DNA of 64,000 nt from Sphingomonas anseongensis (GCF_023516495.1 NZ_JAMGBC010000001.1:1302001-1366000); one strand, 5' to 3'. Positions 1 through 9,016 are shown, counted from the stretch's first letter. Notes: a model not told the origin generated them from the sequence alone. Program-made: numbers and translations.

Positions 1-476
1 GCCGCAAGGGCTTCCAGGCACGCACGAAGCTCGGGATCGACGATTTCGCGCAAGCCCTCTCCTAGTTCCTTCGGCACCGGCGCAAGCTGCGGCCGCTTCG
101 GCGACTCTTCGCGCGCCATTGGCGTGCCCTGCCTGAACGAGAGCTTTGCAACGGCGGCATAGCCGAAAAATCTGTTCACCCGCTCGACGATCACCGGAGC
201 GAGATGCTGCATCAGCGGGGCGTGCGCCCCCTGGACGACGATGCTCAATACTCCGCCATATCTCTTGCCGGTGGGAAAGCGGATGGATTCGGGCGAGGAG
301 ACCTTGGCGTAGCGCTCGCCGACGATCTCGGTCCAGCGGCTGACGACGGAGCCCTGGATGAAGCCGAAGCGGCGGAACGCGACTCCGCCGGCATTGCCGA
401 TCAGCTCGCCGGCGGCGCGCGCACGGCCATGGCGCGGCGCGTCATTGTCGCTGCTTTTTCCCACCCTCTTCGCCAT
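1..476 (-). CDS. dciA: DUF721 / DciA-family protein, C-terminus cut by window edge
   Basis: The reverse-strand reading frame opens with ATG at 476 and stays open to the window start, giving 158 residues so far. The N-terminal half carries the DUF721 pattern: a basic lead, then GGVAFRRFGFIQGSVVSRWT and EIVGERYAKVSSP, then GGVLSIVVQGAHAPLMQHL and VIVERVNRFFGYAAV. DUF721 proteins are predicted DnaB helicase loaders (DciA) in bacteria lacking DnaC. That role is family knowledge and is not shown here. The gene is divergent from mutY with 27 nt between start codons, an arrangement I know from sphingomonads. The missing C-terminus is usually poorly conserved. Confidence 0.75.
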   Translation of the reverse strand, partial: MAKRVGKSSDNDAPRHGRARAAGELIGNAGGVAFRRFGFIQGSVVSRWTEIVGERYAKVSSPESIRFPTGKRYGGVLSIVVQGAHAPLMQHLAPVIVERVNRFFGYAAVAKLSFRQGTPMAREESPKRPQLAPVPKELGEGLREIVDPELRACLEALA

Positions 477-503
477 TTGCGCCGAGCATGCCATAGGCAG
501 CGC

Positions 504-1502
504 ATGCGTGCCAATGTCGCCGGGCGGCTGCTCCAACATTATGTGGATAAGTCGAGGTCGCTTCCGTGGCGCTCGCCGCCGGGATCGCCGGCTCCCGATC
601 CATACCGGGTGTGGCTAAGCGAAGTGATGCTCCAGCAGACGACGGTGGCGGCCGTCGCTCCCCGGTTCGAGCGATTCATCGCCCGCTGGCCGACGGTGCA
701 AGCGCTCGCCGCCGCTCCGGACGAAGACGTTCTCGGCGAGTGGGCGGGCCTCGGCTATTATGCCCGGGCCAGGAACCTGATCGCCTGCGGCCGTGAAGTG
801 GCGGAGCGCGGCGGGTTCCCCGACACCGAAGCGGAGCTGAGGAAGCTGCCAGGCGTGGGCGACTATACCGCAGCCGCCATCGCTGCGATCGCGTTTGGCC
901 GGCGCGCGGTCGTCATAGATTCGAACGTCGAGCGGGTCGCCGCGCGGCTGCAGGGGCTCGCCAACCCGACGAAATCGCAGCTTCGCGAGGCCGTGGAGGC
1001 CATAACTCCGGACGAACGCTCCGGCGACTTTGCCCAGGCGATGATGGACCTGGGCGCTACAATCTGCAGGCCGCGATCGCCTCTTTGCGCCGACTGCCCG
1101 CTTCGGAGCGACTGCGCGGCCTTTGCAAGCGGCAGCCCCGAGCTGTTTCCCAAGCCGAAGGCGAAGCGCCGCAAGCCCGTCCGATACGGCATCGCCCGGT
1201 GGATAGAGCGCGACGGAACCATCTGGCTGGTAAGGAGACCGAGCCGCGGGTTGCTCGGTGGGATGGCGGCGCTTCCCGGCCCGGACTGGACCGACGAGAA
1301 GCCTGAGCCGCGAGAAGTCCTCGCACAGGTCCGCCATGTCTTCACCCATTTCGCGCTGGAGCTCTCGATCGTCCGGTCGGATGAAGCGCCCGGGGACGGC
1401 TGGTGGCAGCCGATCCGTTCGCTGGATCAAGCCGGCCTTCCAACGCTCTATCGCCGAGCCGTCGACGCAGTGCTGTCTTCGGGAGTGAAGATTGCCGCCT
1501 GA
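504..1502 (+). CDS. mutY: A/G-specific adenine glycosylase MutY
   Basis: This base-excision repair enzyme removes adenine mispaired with 8-oxoguanine. At 332 residues it is of usual length. Visible signatures are SEVMLQQT with the catalytic Glu at residue 40, the helix-hairpin-helix LPGVGDYTAAAI (115-126), the catalytic Asp139 in VIDSNVERV, and a 4Fe-4S loop with cysteines 188, 195, 198 and 204 (C-X6-C-X2-C-X5-C). The C-terminal 100 residues form the NUDIX-like 8-oxoG recognition domain. I chose ATG 504 because the open frame upstream of it has no MutY-like sequence and overlaps the divergent DUF721 gene. The 3' end overlaps nudC by 11 nt. Confidence 0.95.
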   Translation: MRANVAGRLLQHYVDKSRSLPWRSPPGSPAPDPYRVWLSEVMLQQTTVAAVAPRFERFIARWPTVQALAAAPDEDVLGEWAGLGYYARARNLIACGREVAERGGFPDTEAELRKLPGVGDYTAAAIAAIAFGRRAVVIDSNVERVAARLQGLANPTKSQLREAVEAITPDERSGDFAQAMMDLGATICRPRSPLCADCPLRSDCAAFASGSPELFPKPKAKRRKPVRYGIARWIERDGTIWLVRRPSRGLLGGMAALPGPDWTDEKPEPREVLAQVRHVFTHFALELSIVRSDEAPGDGWWQPIRSLDQAGLPTLYRRAVDAVLSSGVKIAA

Positions 1503-2340
1503 GCCTTTTTTCGCAGGACCGGGACTGGATCGGGCGGATTCGCTTCGCGCCGATCCGGACAAGATTCGCGGTCTCGCGGCGAGGGACGACGCGCGCGAGC
1601 TCGTTTGGGAGGGTGGGCTTCCGGCGATCGGAAGCTCGGGGAAGCTGCAATGGCGCCCAGCGAGCGGCCCGGCGCTGTTCCTCGGAATCGATCGGGCCGG
1701 CACGCCGAGTTTCTGCGGGCTCCAAGCGGACGTTGCGGGCGGACCGGCGGTCTTTTCGCTACTTGGGAGCCTCGACGCTGAGGACGCGCCTCTTTTCGCC
1801 ACCGCGCTGAGCCTCGCCCGCTGGCACTCTCGACACCGGTTCTGCGCCAATTGCGGGGCGTCGACCGAAATCGTACGCGGCGGCTGGTCGAGGCGGTGCC
1901 ACGCTTGCTCGGCCGAGCATTTCCCCCGCGTCGACCCCGTCGTCATCATGCTCGCCGAACATGACGGCAAGCTGCTGCTCGGCCGCCAGTATCATTATCC
2001 GCCACGCCGTTATTCGGCGCTCGCCGGGTTCCTGGAGGTTGGGGAGACGATCGAGGCAGCGGTTGCCCGTGAATTGCGGGAGGAAGCCGGTATCGAGGTC
2101 ACCGACGTCACCTATGTCGCCAGCCAACCCTGGCCTTTCCCATCGTCGCTGATGGTCGGCTGCACTGCGCGCGCCCTCTCCGGCGAGCTCAAGGTTGACC
2201 ATGGCGAGCTCGAGGATGCGCGCTGGTTCACTCGCGAGCAGGTTGCAAGCGCGCTCACCGATGCGCCGAGCGGGGCATTCCAGGCGCCGCCGCCCCACGC
2301 AATCGCACGAACTTTGCTGGAGCACTGGCTCGCGTCTTGA
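1492..2340 (+). CDS. nudC: NAD(+)/NADH pyrophosphatase NudC (deNADding enzyme)
   Basis: This 282-residue Nudix hydrolase of the NudC type cleaves NAD(H) to NMN(H) and AMP and can remove NAD caps from RNA. It has a zinc ribbon with Cys118, Cys121, Cys136 and Cys139, a Nudix box at 179-203 (GFLEVGETIEAAV followed by ARELREEAGIEV), and the NudC-specific SQPWPFPSSLM just after it. The start is a TTG inside the end of mutY. No better start lies upstream of the conserved region, and the 11-nt overlap suggests translational coupling with mutY. Confidence 0.93.
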   Translation: MPPEPFFAGPGLDRADSLRADPDKIRGLAARDDARELVWEGGLPAIGSSGKLQWRPASGPALFLGIDRAGTPSFCGLQADVAGGPAVFSLLGSLDAEDAPLFATALSLARWHSRHRFCANCGASTEIVRGGWSRRCHACSAEHFPRVDPVVIMLAEHDGKLLLGRQYHYPPRRYSALAGFLEVGETIEAAVARELREEAGIEVTDVTYVASQPWPFPSSLMVGCTARALSGELKVDHGELEDARWFTREQVASALTDAPSGAFQAPPPHAIARTLLEHWLAS

Positions 2341-2405
2341 AGAAGACGGGCGGGCTTCGTAAAGGGCCGCAACTCTTACTTTCGGCTGCCGCCGCAGGGG
2401 ACTCA

Positions 2406-3092
2406 ATGGACGACCGCTTCAACACCATCGCCGGCTGGGTGCTGTTCGCCGGAATCATCGCACTCGGCGGCTCGATCGTCGCCGGCGAAGCTTTCCATTC
2501 CGAACGGCCCGAAAAGATGGGCTACCCCATCGAGGGCGTCGTCGAAGAGGGCGCCGGCGGAGCGGCCGCGGAGGAGCCGATTGCGTTCTACCTGGCCAAA
2601 GCGGACCCGGCGAAGGGCGAGCAGGTATTCAAGAAATGCGCCGCCTGCCACAACGCCGACAAGGGCGGAGCAAACCAGCTCGGCCCGAACCTCTGGGGCG
2701 TGCTCGGCGAGCCGATCGGCAAGGGCAGGGGCTTCCCATTCACGGACGCATTGGCAAGCAAGGGCGGCAACTGGGATTGGGACAATCTCAGCGAATGGCT
2801 AAAGAGCCCGAAGAGCTTTGCGCCCGGCACCAAGATGACCTTCGCGGGCCTCAGCAAGCCCGAGGACCGGGCCGACGTGATCGCCTTCCTCAACCAGCAT
2901 AGCGATGCGCCCAAGCCCCTTCCGGCTGCTCCTGCTGCAGCGGCAGGGAGCCCCGCAGCAGGCGGCGACGCCGCGAAGCCTGCGGCCGCAGCGCCGGGCG
3001 ACGTTCCGGGGCAGAAGGGGACCAAGGAGCCCGTGCTCAACAACACCGCTGCCGATCCCAAGGGCAACGGCGAGGCCGCACCGCAGAAATAA
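2406..3092 (+). CDS. Membrane-anchored c-type cytochrome
   Basis: The protein has 228 residues. The start is ATG 2406 with an AGGGGA ribosome-binding site just upstream. Residues 8-27 form one uncleaved N-terminal membrane anchor (AGWVLFAGIIALGGSIVAGE). A single class I cytochrome domain follows, with heme attachment CAACH at 78-82 and axial Met144 in PGTKM. The last 60 residues are a low-complexity Ala/Pro/Gly tail. It is closest to the membrane cytochromes (cytochrome c552/CycM type) that pass electrons between the bc1 complex and terminal oxidases in alphaproteobacteria. The exact partner is inferred. Its stop abuts the convergent LOG-family gene. Confidence 0.88.
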   Translation: MDDRFNTIAGWVLFAGIIALGGSIVAGEAFHSERPEKMGYPIEGVVEEGAGGAAAEEPIAFYLAKADPAKGEQVFKKCAACHNADKGGANQLGPNLWGVLGEPIGKGRGFPFTDALASKGGNWDWDNLSEWLKSPKSFAPGTKMTFAGLSKPEDRADVIAFLNQHSDAPKPLPAAPAAAAGSPAAGGDAAKPAAAAPGDVPGQKGTKEPVLNNTAADPKGNGEAAPQK

Positions 3093-3094
3093 GC

Positions 3095-3991
3095 CTATTC
3101 GGGCGGCGCCGTCTGGATGTGCGGCGGCTCCGGGTGGAGCTCGTAGAAGCGAAGGACATAGTCCCACGCTTCCTGTGCGGTATCGCACCAGCGAATGAGG
3201 TCGACGTCGTGGGGAGCAATGACCCCCTCCTCGGCGAGAGCCTCGAAATTCACAACCTTGTTCCAGAACTCGCGGCCGAACAGCAGGATCGGAAGAGGGC
3301 GCACCTTGCCCGTCTGGATCAGGGTCAGGAGCTCGAACAATTCGTCGAACGTCCCGAAGCCGCCCGGGAAGACCGCCACGGCTCGAGCCCTCAGCAGGAA
3401 GTGCATCTTGCGAAGCGCGAAATAGTGAAACTGGAAGCTCAGTTCCGGAGTGACGTAGGTATTGGGCAACTGCTCGTGCGGAAGCACGATGTTGAGCCCG
3501 ATGCTCTCCTTGCCCTCGTCCGCAGCGCCGCGGTTGGCGCCCTCCATGATTGACGGCCCGCCGCCCGAGCAGACGACGAAATGGCGCATCCCTTCCTCGT
3601 CGCAATCGCAGCGGCTCGCCAGCCGGGCGAGCTCCCGAGCGATTTCAACATAATGAGACTTCGCCTTCAGCCGCTCGGCGACCTGGCGCTGGTCGTCGTT
3701 GGTCGCCGCGGCAACGACTGCATCCGCCGTGTCAGGGTGCGGGATCCGAGCCGACCCGTAAAAGACGAAGGTCGAGGCGACCTTGGCCTCCTGGAGGAAT
3801 AGCTCAGGCTTCATAAGCTCGAGCTGGAAGCGGACCGGGCGCAGGTCCTCGCGAAGCAGGAAGTCGAGGTCCTGGAACGCGAGCTTGTACGATTCGCTTT
3901 CGGTCTGCGGCGCCGACGGAACGTGCTTGGCCGCACGTGCATCGACCTTGGACGTCGGGAAAATACGTTTCGGCGGTCTGCTGTCGGCCAT
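3095..3991 (-). CDS. LOG-family (TIGR00730) Rossmann-fold protein
   Basis: The protein has 298 residues. The core carries the lysine-decarboxylase-like/LOG signatures SGGGPSIMEGANRGA and PGGFGTFDELFELLT, which bind a nucleotide phosphate and hold the catalytic Arg/Glu. LOG proteins release free cytokinin-type bases from their ribotides, or act as AMP/purine nucleotide nucleosidases. A nucleosidase role is likely here but not shown. About 100 residues precede the core, longer than in the short LOG class, which fits the TIGR00730 group 2 members of alphaproteobacteria. I chose ATG 3991 because the open frame upstream looks non-coding. The gene is divergent from the NeuD-like gene. Confidence 0.82.
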   Translation of the reverse strand: MADSRPPKRIFPTSKVDARAAKHVPSAPQTESESYKLAFQDLDFLLREDLRPVRFQLELMKPELFLQEAKVASTFVFYGSARIPHPDTADAVVAAATNDDQRQVAERLKAKSHYVEIARELARLASRCDCDEEGMRHFVVCSGGGPSIMEGANRGAADEGKESIGLNIVLPHEQLPNTYVTPELSFQFHYFALRKMHFLLRARAVAVFPGGFGTFDELFELLTLIQTGKVRPLPILLFGREFWNKVVNFEALAEEGVIAPHDVDLIRWCDTAQEAWDYVLRFYELHPEPPHIQTAPPE

Positions 3992-4091
3992 TGGCCGAGC
4001 CTCTAGCCGACGAGCATCACAAGCCCAAGAGGGTGAGGCGGCAGCGTTGCAGCGGATGCCGTTCAGCATTATTGCCGCCGGGCTCGGCAGG

Positions 4092-4110
4092 AGAACTCCC
4101 AGGAGGTTCT
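4092..4110 (+). promoter_or_regulatory. Hairpin enclosing the ribosome-binding site of the NeuD-like gene
   Basis: AGAACTC (4092-4098) pairs with GAGGTTCT (4103-4110), giving 7 bp with one bulged G and a 4-nt loop. The stem ends at the base before ATG 4111 and contains most of the AGGAGG Shine-Dalgarno (4101-4106). If it forms, it would limit ribosome access. It is short, so the regulatory meaning is an inference. Confidence 0.4.
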
Positions 4111-4737
4111 ATGTCCGAGCGTATCGGTATCTTCGGAGCTGGCGGCTTTGGCCGTGAACTAGTGCAGCCGCTCCGCCTCGCACACCCCGAGGCCGAGCTT
4201 CTTTTTATCGACGACACAAGCGAGGGCGAGTGCGGTGGGCTTCCCATCGTTCGCCTCGACGACCTCAGCCGTGGCGACCGCTACCTTCTTGCCGTTGGCG
4301 ACGGCAGGATTCGCGAACGTCTCGATCAGCGTTGTTTGGACGCCGGGTTGGTCCCACACACTTTGATCGATCCCAGCGCGCGGATCGGTTCGAACATCCG
4401 GATCGGCGAAGGGTCGATTCTCTGCGGAAACACGCTTGCGACTGCGGACGCCGAGATCGGGCGGCAGTTTCAATGCAACTGGTACAGCTATGTCGCCCAC
4501 GACTGCGTGATTGGCAATTACGTCACCTTCGCCGCCCAGGTCTGCTGCAACGGTAACGTCCACATCGGTGACTTTGCTTATGTCGGAACCTGCGCCCTGT
4601 TACGTCAGGGTGCTCCCGGCAAGCCGCTGGTGATCGGCGAAGGCGCTATTGTCGGCATGGGCGCTGTTGTGACGAAAGACGTGCCGCCCCACATTACCGT
4701 AGTCGGGAACCCGGCACGGCCAATCAAACGCCATTAA
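4111..4737 (+). CDS. NeuD/PglD-like sugar O- or N-acyltransferase (hexapeptide repeat)
   Basis: The protein has 208 residues. It starts with a Rossmann-like N-terminal domain (RIGIFGAGGFGRELVQPL) that binds the nucleotide-sugar in the PglD/NeuD family. From about residue 85 it runs into a left-handed beta-helix of hexapeptide repeats (IGSNIRIGEGSILCG, IGNYVTFAAQVCCNG, IGEGAIVGMGAVVTKDV). Such enzymes transfer acetyl from acetyl-CoA to an amino or hydroxy sugar for surface glycans. AGGAGG lies 4 nt before ATG. No other glycan genes surround it, so the substrate cannot be inferred. It stands alone between a LOG gene and convergent creD. Confidence 0.82.
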   Translation: MSERIGIFGAGGFGRELVQPLRLAHPEAELLFIDDTSEGECGGLPIVRLDDLSRGDRYLLAVGDGRIRERLDQRCLDAGLVPHTLIDPSARIGSNIRIGEGSILCGNTLATADAEIGRQFQCNWYSYVAHDCVIGNYVTFAAQVCCNGNVHIGDFAYVGTCALLRQGAPGKPLVIGEGAIVGMGAVVTKDVPPHITVVGNPARPIKRH

Positions 4738-4744
4738 GTCGATC

Positions 4745-4762
4745 GGGCTTTGGGCTAAGCCC
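4745..4762. terminator. Possible bidirectional terminator between the NeuD-like gene and creD
   Basis: GGGCTT (4745-4750) and AAGCCC (4757-4762) form a 6-bp stem with a 6-nt loop between two convergent genes. The stem overlaps the last codons of creD. There is no strong T tract on either strand, so this is a weak call. Confidence 0.35.
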
Positions 4763-6152
4763 GCGCCACGCCCCAGTCGATGCGCCGGGTCGCGTACATC
4801 ACCCCGGCAAGCGCCGCGAACAGCAGCAGCGAGCCGATCAGAAGCGAGAAGGCTTCCAGGCTGAGCAGGATGTACAGAACTGCATAGAGCGCGACGAGCA
4901 GGCCGCCGATGAACCCGGCCCTCCGCCAGCTTCCGAGCACCGCCGCCGAATAAGCCGTGTTGAGCCCGGCGATCGCCGCCGACGCAAGAATGTAGGCGAG
5001 CGTGAAACCGATCACTTCGGCGAAAGCGAGCAAGAGCACGAAAAAGAGGATCAGCGCCGCGCCCATCAGCAGATATTCGACCGGGGAGATCCGGACTCCG
5101 CCGATCACGTCGAACATCAGCAAAGCGAGGAAGGTGAAGCCGATGAACAGGAAGCCGTACTTGGTCGCCCGGTTCACCTGCGAATAAAGGTCCACCGGCT
5201 GGATGAGGCTGATCGCCGCCGTCTGCACCGGCCCGCCTGCGCCGCTGACCTCCATCGTCGTCGATGTTGCGGGAGTCCGGCTTGGCGGACCGACTTGCTC
5301 GACAGCACCCGGCGAGCCGCGATCGCCGGTGCTCGCGAGCGATCGGCCGAGCGCAAGGTTTCCAATCCGGTAGGTGGCGTCGAATCCCTTTTCGCCGACC
5401 CGATGGCCGGACGGAAGGAAATCGCCGGCGAAGCTCGGGTGCGGCCAGGACGAGTGAACTGTCCAGCGCGTGTCGCCGGCTGCCGGGGCGAGGGTCACCG
5501 AGGAATTGCCGCGGAAGTCGTAAGCGAACTCGACCGGAATCGCGGCAGACTGGAGAGCGCTGGCATCGATCCAGGCGAAGAAGCCGCGCCCGGTGCCGCT
5601 TCCCCCGCCCGGCTGGAGCCGAAGCGGCGTGCCGCCGGCGGTGACTTTCGGATTGGCGCCGAGGCCGCGCGGGTCGCTGAGGCCGAAGCGGAGTTCCGCG
5701 CGGCTTAGGTCCATCTTCGCCGGATCGACGCCCGTCCTCGCCAGGTCGGGCGGAAAGGCGAAGCGCGCCCTGCCCGATATTTTGGCGTCATAGACGACCG
5801 CTTCGTAGATCGACCGTTTGCGCACCTGAGGGCTGATCGCAGTGGAAAGCTCGACGGCTTCCGGCGCCAGCGTCAGCTCGCGCATCACCTCGTTGCTTCG
5901 GGTTACGCTCTGCCCATTCTGGACGACCGTCTCGGTTGCCGTTGCGCGATAGGGAATGACGAGCAGCGGACCGGCCATCGCCTGCGGACCGCCCCAGCCG
6001 GCGGTAATCGACGCGCTCGCCTGCTCCGACTGGCTCTGCCGGTCGTAGACCAGCAGCCACACCGAAAAGAGGGGGATGGTCAGGACGAGCCCGACGACGA
6101 TCGCGAGGAACAGCTTGAAGCCCGGGCTCCGGAGTCCGTCGGTCAAAGCCAC
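4755..6152 (-). CDS. creD: CreD-family inner membrane protein
   Basis: The protein has 465 residues. An N-terminal membrane helix (KLFLAIVVGLVLTIPLFSVW) is followed by a large periplasmic region of about 270 residues and then about five closely spaced C-terminal membrane helices, the CreD layout. In enterobacteria CreD belongs to the CreBC regulon and affects envelope integrity and beta-lactam or colicin response. No creBC genes are nearby. The start is GTG 6152 with GGGGAG upstream. A Gly/Pro/Ser-rich stretch around residues 270-310 looks like a lineage-specific insertion in the periplasmic domain. Confidence 0.85.
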   Translation of the reverse strand: MALTDGLRSPGFKLFLAIVVGLVLTIPLFSVWLLVYDRQSQSEQASASITAGWGGPQAMAGPLLVIPYRATATETVVQNGQSVTRSNEVMRELTLAPEAVELSTAISPQVRKRSIYEAVVYDAKISGRARFAFPPDLARTGVDPAKMDLSRAELRFGLSDPRGLGANPKVTAGGTPLRLQPGGGSGTGRGFFAWIDASALQSAAIPVEFAYDFRGNSSVTLAPAAGDTRWTVHSSWPHPSFAGDFLPSGHRVGEKGFDATYRIGNLALGRSLASTGDRGSPGAVEQVGPPSRTPATSTTMEVSGAGGPVQTAAISLIQPVDLYSQVNRATKYGFLFIGFTFLALLMFDVIGGVRISPVEYLLMGAALILFFVLLLAFAEVIGFTLAYILASAAIAGLNTAYSAAVLGSWRRAGFIGGLLVALYAVLYILLSLEAFSLLIGSLLLFAALAGVMYATRRIDWGVARA

Positions 6153-6251
6153 GTCACATTCTCCCCATCAGCGATCGAGATGCGGAGCATGCGCCAGCCA
6201 CGGCGTGAGCGCCATGAGCGACTTGTGAGCAATCGGTGAAAAGGGGCGGTA

Positions 6252-8054
6252 CTAGTAAACCCGCGCCTTCGGCTTGATGTATTCGACGTCGTCGGTGAGC
6301 GTGAAGTCGTGGACCGGGCGGTAGTCGATCTTCACCGAGCCGCCCTTGCCGCCCCAGCCGTCGAACCAGGCGACGGTGTGCTTCATCCAGTTCTTGTCGT
6401 CGCGCTTGGGATAATCCTCATGCATGTGCGCGCCGCGGCTTTCCTTGCGGTTGGAAGCGCAGTGCATCGTCACCACCGCCTGGGCGATGAGGTTGTCGAG
6501 CTCGAGAGTTTCGACGAGGTCGCTGTTCCAGATCAGGCTCCGGTCGGTGACGGAAATATCGGTCATCCGGCCGTAAACTTTGTCGATCTTGGTGGCGCCC
6601 TCGGCCAGAGTCCGTTCGGTGCGGAAGACGGCAGCATCGGCCTGCATCGTGCGCTGCATGTCGATCCTGATGTCGGCAGTCGGGCTCGAGCCGTCGGCGT
6701 AGCGGAAATGGTCGAGGCGGCTGAGGGAGAGGTCGGCGCTGTCCTTCGCCAGCGGCTCCTGGAGGATGCCGGGCTTGCAGACTTCGGCAAGGCGGAGTCC
6801 GGCAGCGCGACCGAACACGACGAGGTCGATCAGGCTGTTGGAGCCGAGGCGGTTGGCGCCGTGAACCGACACGCAAGCGGCTTCGCCCACCGCGAACAGG
6901 CCGGGCACGACCGCGTCCGGATCGCCGGCCTTCGGGCTCACCACCTCGCCATGATAATTGGTCGGGATTCCGCCCATATTGTAATGGACCGTCGGGATGA
7001 CCGGGATCGGCTGGCGGGTCACATCGACGCCGGCGAAGATCCTCGCGCTCTCGCTGATCCCCGGAAGGCGCTCCGCTAGGATCTTGGGATCGAGATGATC
7101 GAGGTGGAGGAAGATATGGTCCTTTTGAGGCCCCACGCCGCGCCCTTCGCGGATCTCCATCGCCATCGAACGTGAGACGACGTCGCGGCTGGCGAGGTCC
7201 TTGGCGCTCGGCGCGTAACGCTCCATGAAGCGCTCGCCTTCGCTGTTCGTCAGATAGCCGCCCTCGCCGCGCGCGCCCTCGGTGATCAGCACGCCGACGC
7301 CGTAGACGCCCGTCGGGTGAAACTGGACGAACTCCATGTCCTGAAGAGGGAGCCCGGCGCGAAGCACCATCGCATTGCCGTCGCCCGTTTGCGTGTGCGC
7401 TCCGGTGCAGGAGAAATAGATGCGGCCATAACCGCCGGTTGCGAGCACCACCGCCTGCGAACGGAAACGGTGGATCGAACCGTCTTCCATGTTGAGCGCG
7501 ATCACTCCGCGGCACGCGCCGTTCTCCATGATCAGGTCGAGCGCGAAATATTCGATGAAGAAGTCGGCGTCATACTTCAGGCTCTGCTGGTAGAGCGTGT
7601 GAAGCATCGCATGGCCGGTGCGGTCGGCCGCCGCGGCCGTGCGCTGCGCGGCAGGCCCCTCGCCCATGTTCTGGGTCATCCCGCCGAATGCGCGCTGATA
7701 GATCTTTCCGTCGGGCGTTCGGCTGAACGGAAGCCCCATATGCTCGAGCTCGATGACCGCAGCAGGCGCCTCGCGGGTGAGGTATTCGATGGCGTCCTGG
7801 TCGCCCAGCCAGTCCGATCCCTTGACCGTGTCGTACATGTGCCAGGTCCAATGGTCCGGCCCCATGTTGCCGAGCGAGGCCGCGATCCCGCCCTGTGCAG
7901 CGACGGTGTGGCTTCGCGTCGGGAAAACCTTGGTGATGCAGGCGGTCTTCAGCCCGTTCTGGGCGGCCCCCATCGTCGTGCGAAGGCCGGAGCCTCCGGC
8001 GCCCACCACTACGACGTCGTAGGTATGATCGATGATCTTGTAGGCAGCGCTCAT
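6252..8054 (-). CDS. sdhA: Succinate dehydrogenase flavoprotein subunit SdhA
   Basis: This 600-residue catalytic subunit of complex II oxidises succinate to fumarate in the TCA cycle. The N-terminal dinucleotide motif [15 protein letters not shown] is followed by SHTVAAQGG, which carries the histidine that binds FAD covalently. Later come the substrate-site stretches [11 protein letters not shown] and RGEGGYL and the C-terminal [14 protein letters not shown] motif. The start is ATG 8054, overlapping the sdhD stop by 4 nt. The frame continues far upstream, but that extension is antisense-like and out of character. The gene ends the sdhC-sdhD-sdhA run. The next gene downstream is creD, not sdhB. 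Confidence 0.97.
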   Translation of the reverse strand: MSAAYKIIDHTYDVVVVGAGGSGLRTTMGAAQNGLKTACITKVFPTRSHTVAAQGGIAASLGNMGPDHWTWHMYDTVKGSDWLGDQDAIEYLTREAPAAVIELEHMGLPFSRTPDGKIYQRAFGGMTQNMGEGPAAQRTAAAADRTGHAMLHTLYQQSLKYDADFFIEYFALDLIMENGACRGVIALNMEDGSIHRFRSQAVVLATGGYGRIYFSCTGAHTQTGDGNAMVLRAGLPLQDMEFVQFHPTGVYGVGVLITEGARGEGGYLTNSEGERFMERYAPSAKDLASRDVVSRSMAMEIREGRGVGPQKDHIFLHLDHLDPKILAERLPGISESARIFAGVDVTRQPIPVIPTVHYNMGGIPTNYHGEVVSPKAGDPDAVVPGLFAVGEAACVSVHGANRLGSNSLIDLVVFGRAAGLRLAEVCKPGILQEPLAKDSADLSLSRLDHFRYADGSSPTADIRIDMQRTMQADAAVFRTERTLAEGATKIDKVYGRMTDISVTDRSLIWNSDLVETLELDNLIAQAVVTMHCASNRKESRGAHMHEDYPKRDDKNWMKHTVAWFDGWGGKGGSVKIDYRPVHDFTLTDDVEYIKPKARVY

Positions 8055-8446
8055 GCGGCTGCTCCGAAGGCGATCCGGCCGAGAGCGAAGAGCGCAATCG
8101 ACGCGCCAGCCACCGCGAGGAACAGGAACAGGGTGTTGAGGCACCAGCGGTTCACGTCGCCTTCGACATAATCGTCGACCACGACCTTCAGCCCTTCGAG
8201 CCCGTGCAAGAAAGCAGTGACCACGAACAGCGCCATCGGGATCGCCCCGCTGGGGTTGTGAAGCCACTCGGCAACCGTCCGCCCGCCGAGGTCCGGCAGG
8301 AACAGGAGCGAGGCGAGAAGCCACGATCCGAGAAGCAGTAAGGCGACGCTCGTCACCCGCTCCGTGAGCCAGTTCACTCCGCCGGCATGCGCGGACCCGA
8401 TTCCGCGGACCTTGCCGATATCGCTCGCGCTTTCGCCCAGGCTCAT
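8051..8446 (-). CDS. sdhD: Succinate dehydrogenase membrane anchor subunit SdhD
   Basis: The protein has 131 residues and three predicted membrane helices, about residues 30-50, 63-83 and 103-125. [14 protein letters not shown] matches the SdhD helix-II region, where a His ligates heme b and Asp/Tyr lie near the ubiquinone site. It anchors SdhA/SdhB to the inner membrane. It overlaps sdhC upstream and sdhA downstream by 4 nt each, which indicates one operon with coupled translation. Confidence 0.93.
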   Translation of the reverse strand: MSLGESASDIGKVRGIGSAHAGGVNWLTERVTSVALLLLGSWLLASLLFLPDLGGRTVAEWLHNPSGAIPMALFVVTAFLHGLEGLKVVVDDYVEGDVNRWCLNTLFLFLAVAGASIALFALGRIAFGAAA

Positions 8447-8838
8447 TTCACCACTCCCAGCAACCAGGCCCACAGGACGATTGTCGCAATCACCGACAGA
8501 ACGATCGTCGCGACGGCGCCAGCCTTGTTGCCCCTGAGCTCGAAGCCCATCCCCGTATCCGTCAGCAGATGCCGGATTCCGGAGAAGAGGTGCTGGAAGA
8601 AGGCCCATGTGAGGCCGATCAGTACGACCAGCCCGTACCAGGCCGAGGCGTGCTTCGCGAAGGCGTCGTACGTGTCGGCACCTTGGGCGATTGCCATCAG
8701 CCACCAAGTCAGGACCCCGAGGCCGACGATGGTCAGGCCCGCGCCGGTAATCCGGTGGATGATGGAGACAGCCATGCCCGGCCCCCATCGCCAGATCGTC
8801 AGGTGCGGCGATACCGGCCGGTCGCGAACTGCTGCCAT
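8443..8838 (-). CDS. sdhC: Succinate dehydrogenase cytochrome b556 subunit SdhC
   Basis: The protein has 131 residues and is the first gene of the operon. The N-terminus has the family signature [12 protein letters not shown], followed by [11 protein letters not shown], with the Ser and Arg that line the quinone site. Three membrane helices follow, and [14 protein letters not shown] carries the heme b histidine. It forms the quinone-reducing membrane domain with SdhD. The upstream region faces the chemoreceptor gene, so 8839-9016 is a divergent promoter region. Confidence 0.95.
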   Translation of the reverse strand: MAAVRDRPVSPHLTIWRWGPGMAVSIIHRITGAGLTIVGLGVLTWWLMAIAQGADTYDAFAKHASAWYGLVVLIGLTWAFFQHLFSGIRHLLTDTGMGFELRGNKAGAVATIVLSVIATIVLWAWLLGVVK

Positions 8839-8941
8839 TGCGGCGATTCTCCCGAATAGATGCTGGGCCGAGGTGCTTCGGCTGCAGCCCGCTTAAGACT
8901 GCGCCCGCACCGGTGCAAGATTTGCGGCTTCCGCGGCGCTC

Positions 8942-8956
8942 CTAACCGGCTCTTAA
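8942..8956 (+). promoter_or_regulatory. CtrA-like binding site upstream of the chemoreceptor
   Basis: CTAA-N7-TTAA, one base off the alphaproteobacterial CtrA consensus TTAA-N7-TTAA, lies 61 nt upstream of the chemoreceptor start and about 100 nt upstream of sdhC. CtrA commonly controls motility and chemotaxis genes in this class, which makes the site plausible. A single near-match could be chance. Confidence 0.35.
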
Positions 8957-9016
8957 CCATTGTCGGCGCAAGAGCGGGCGCAACAGGGGCACCTCCATTG
9001 CCTTGGTGGGGACCGA

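Noticed and set aside
615-1970. Long reverse-strand open frame across mutY and nudC
   Set aside because: It overlaps two well-recognised genes on the other strand, and the translation is a high-GC antisense shadow (Arg/Pro/Ser-rich) with no family motif.
4111-4737. NeuD-like gene as part of the adenylation/carrier system at 35.5-40 kb
   Set aside because: The loci are more than 30 kb apart with no shared signals, and its family works on nucleotide sugars with acetyl-CoA.
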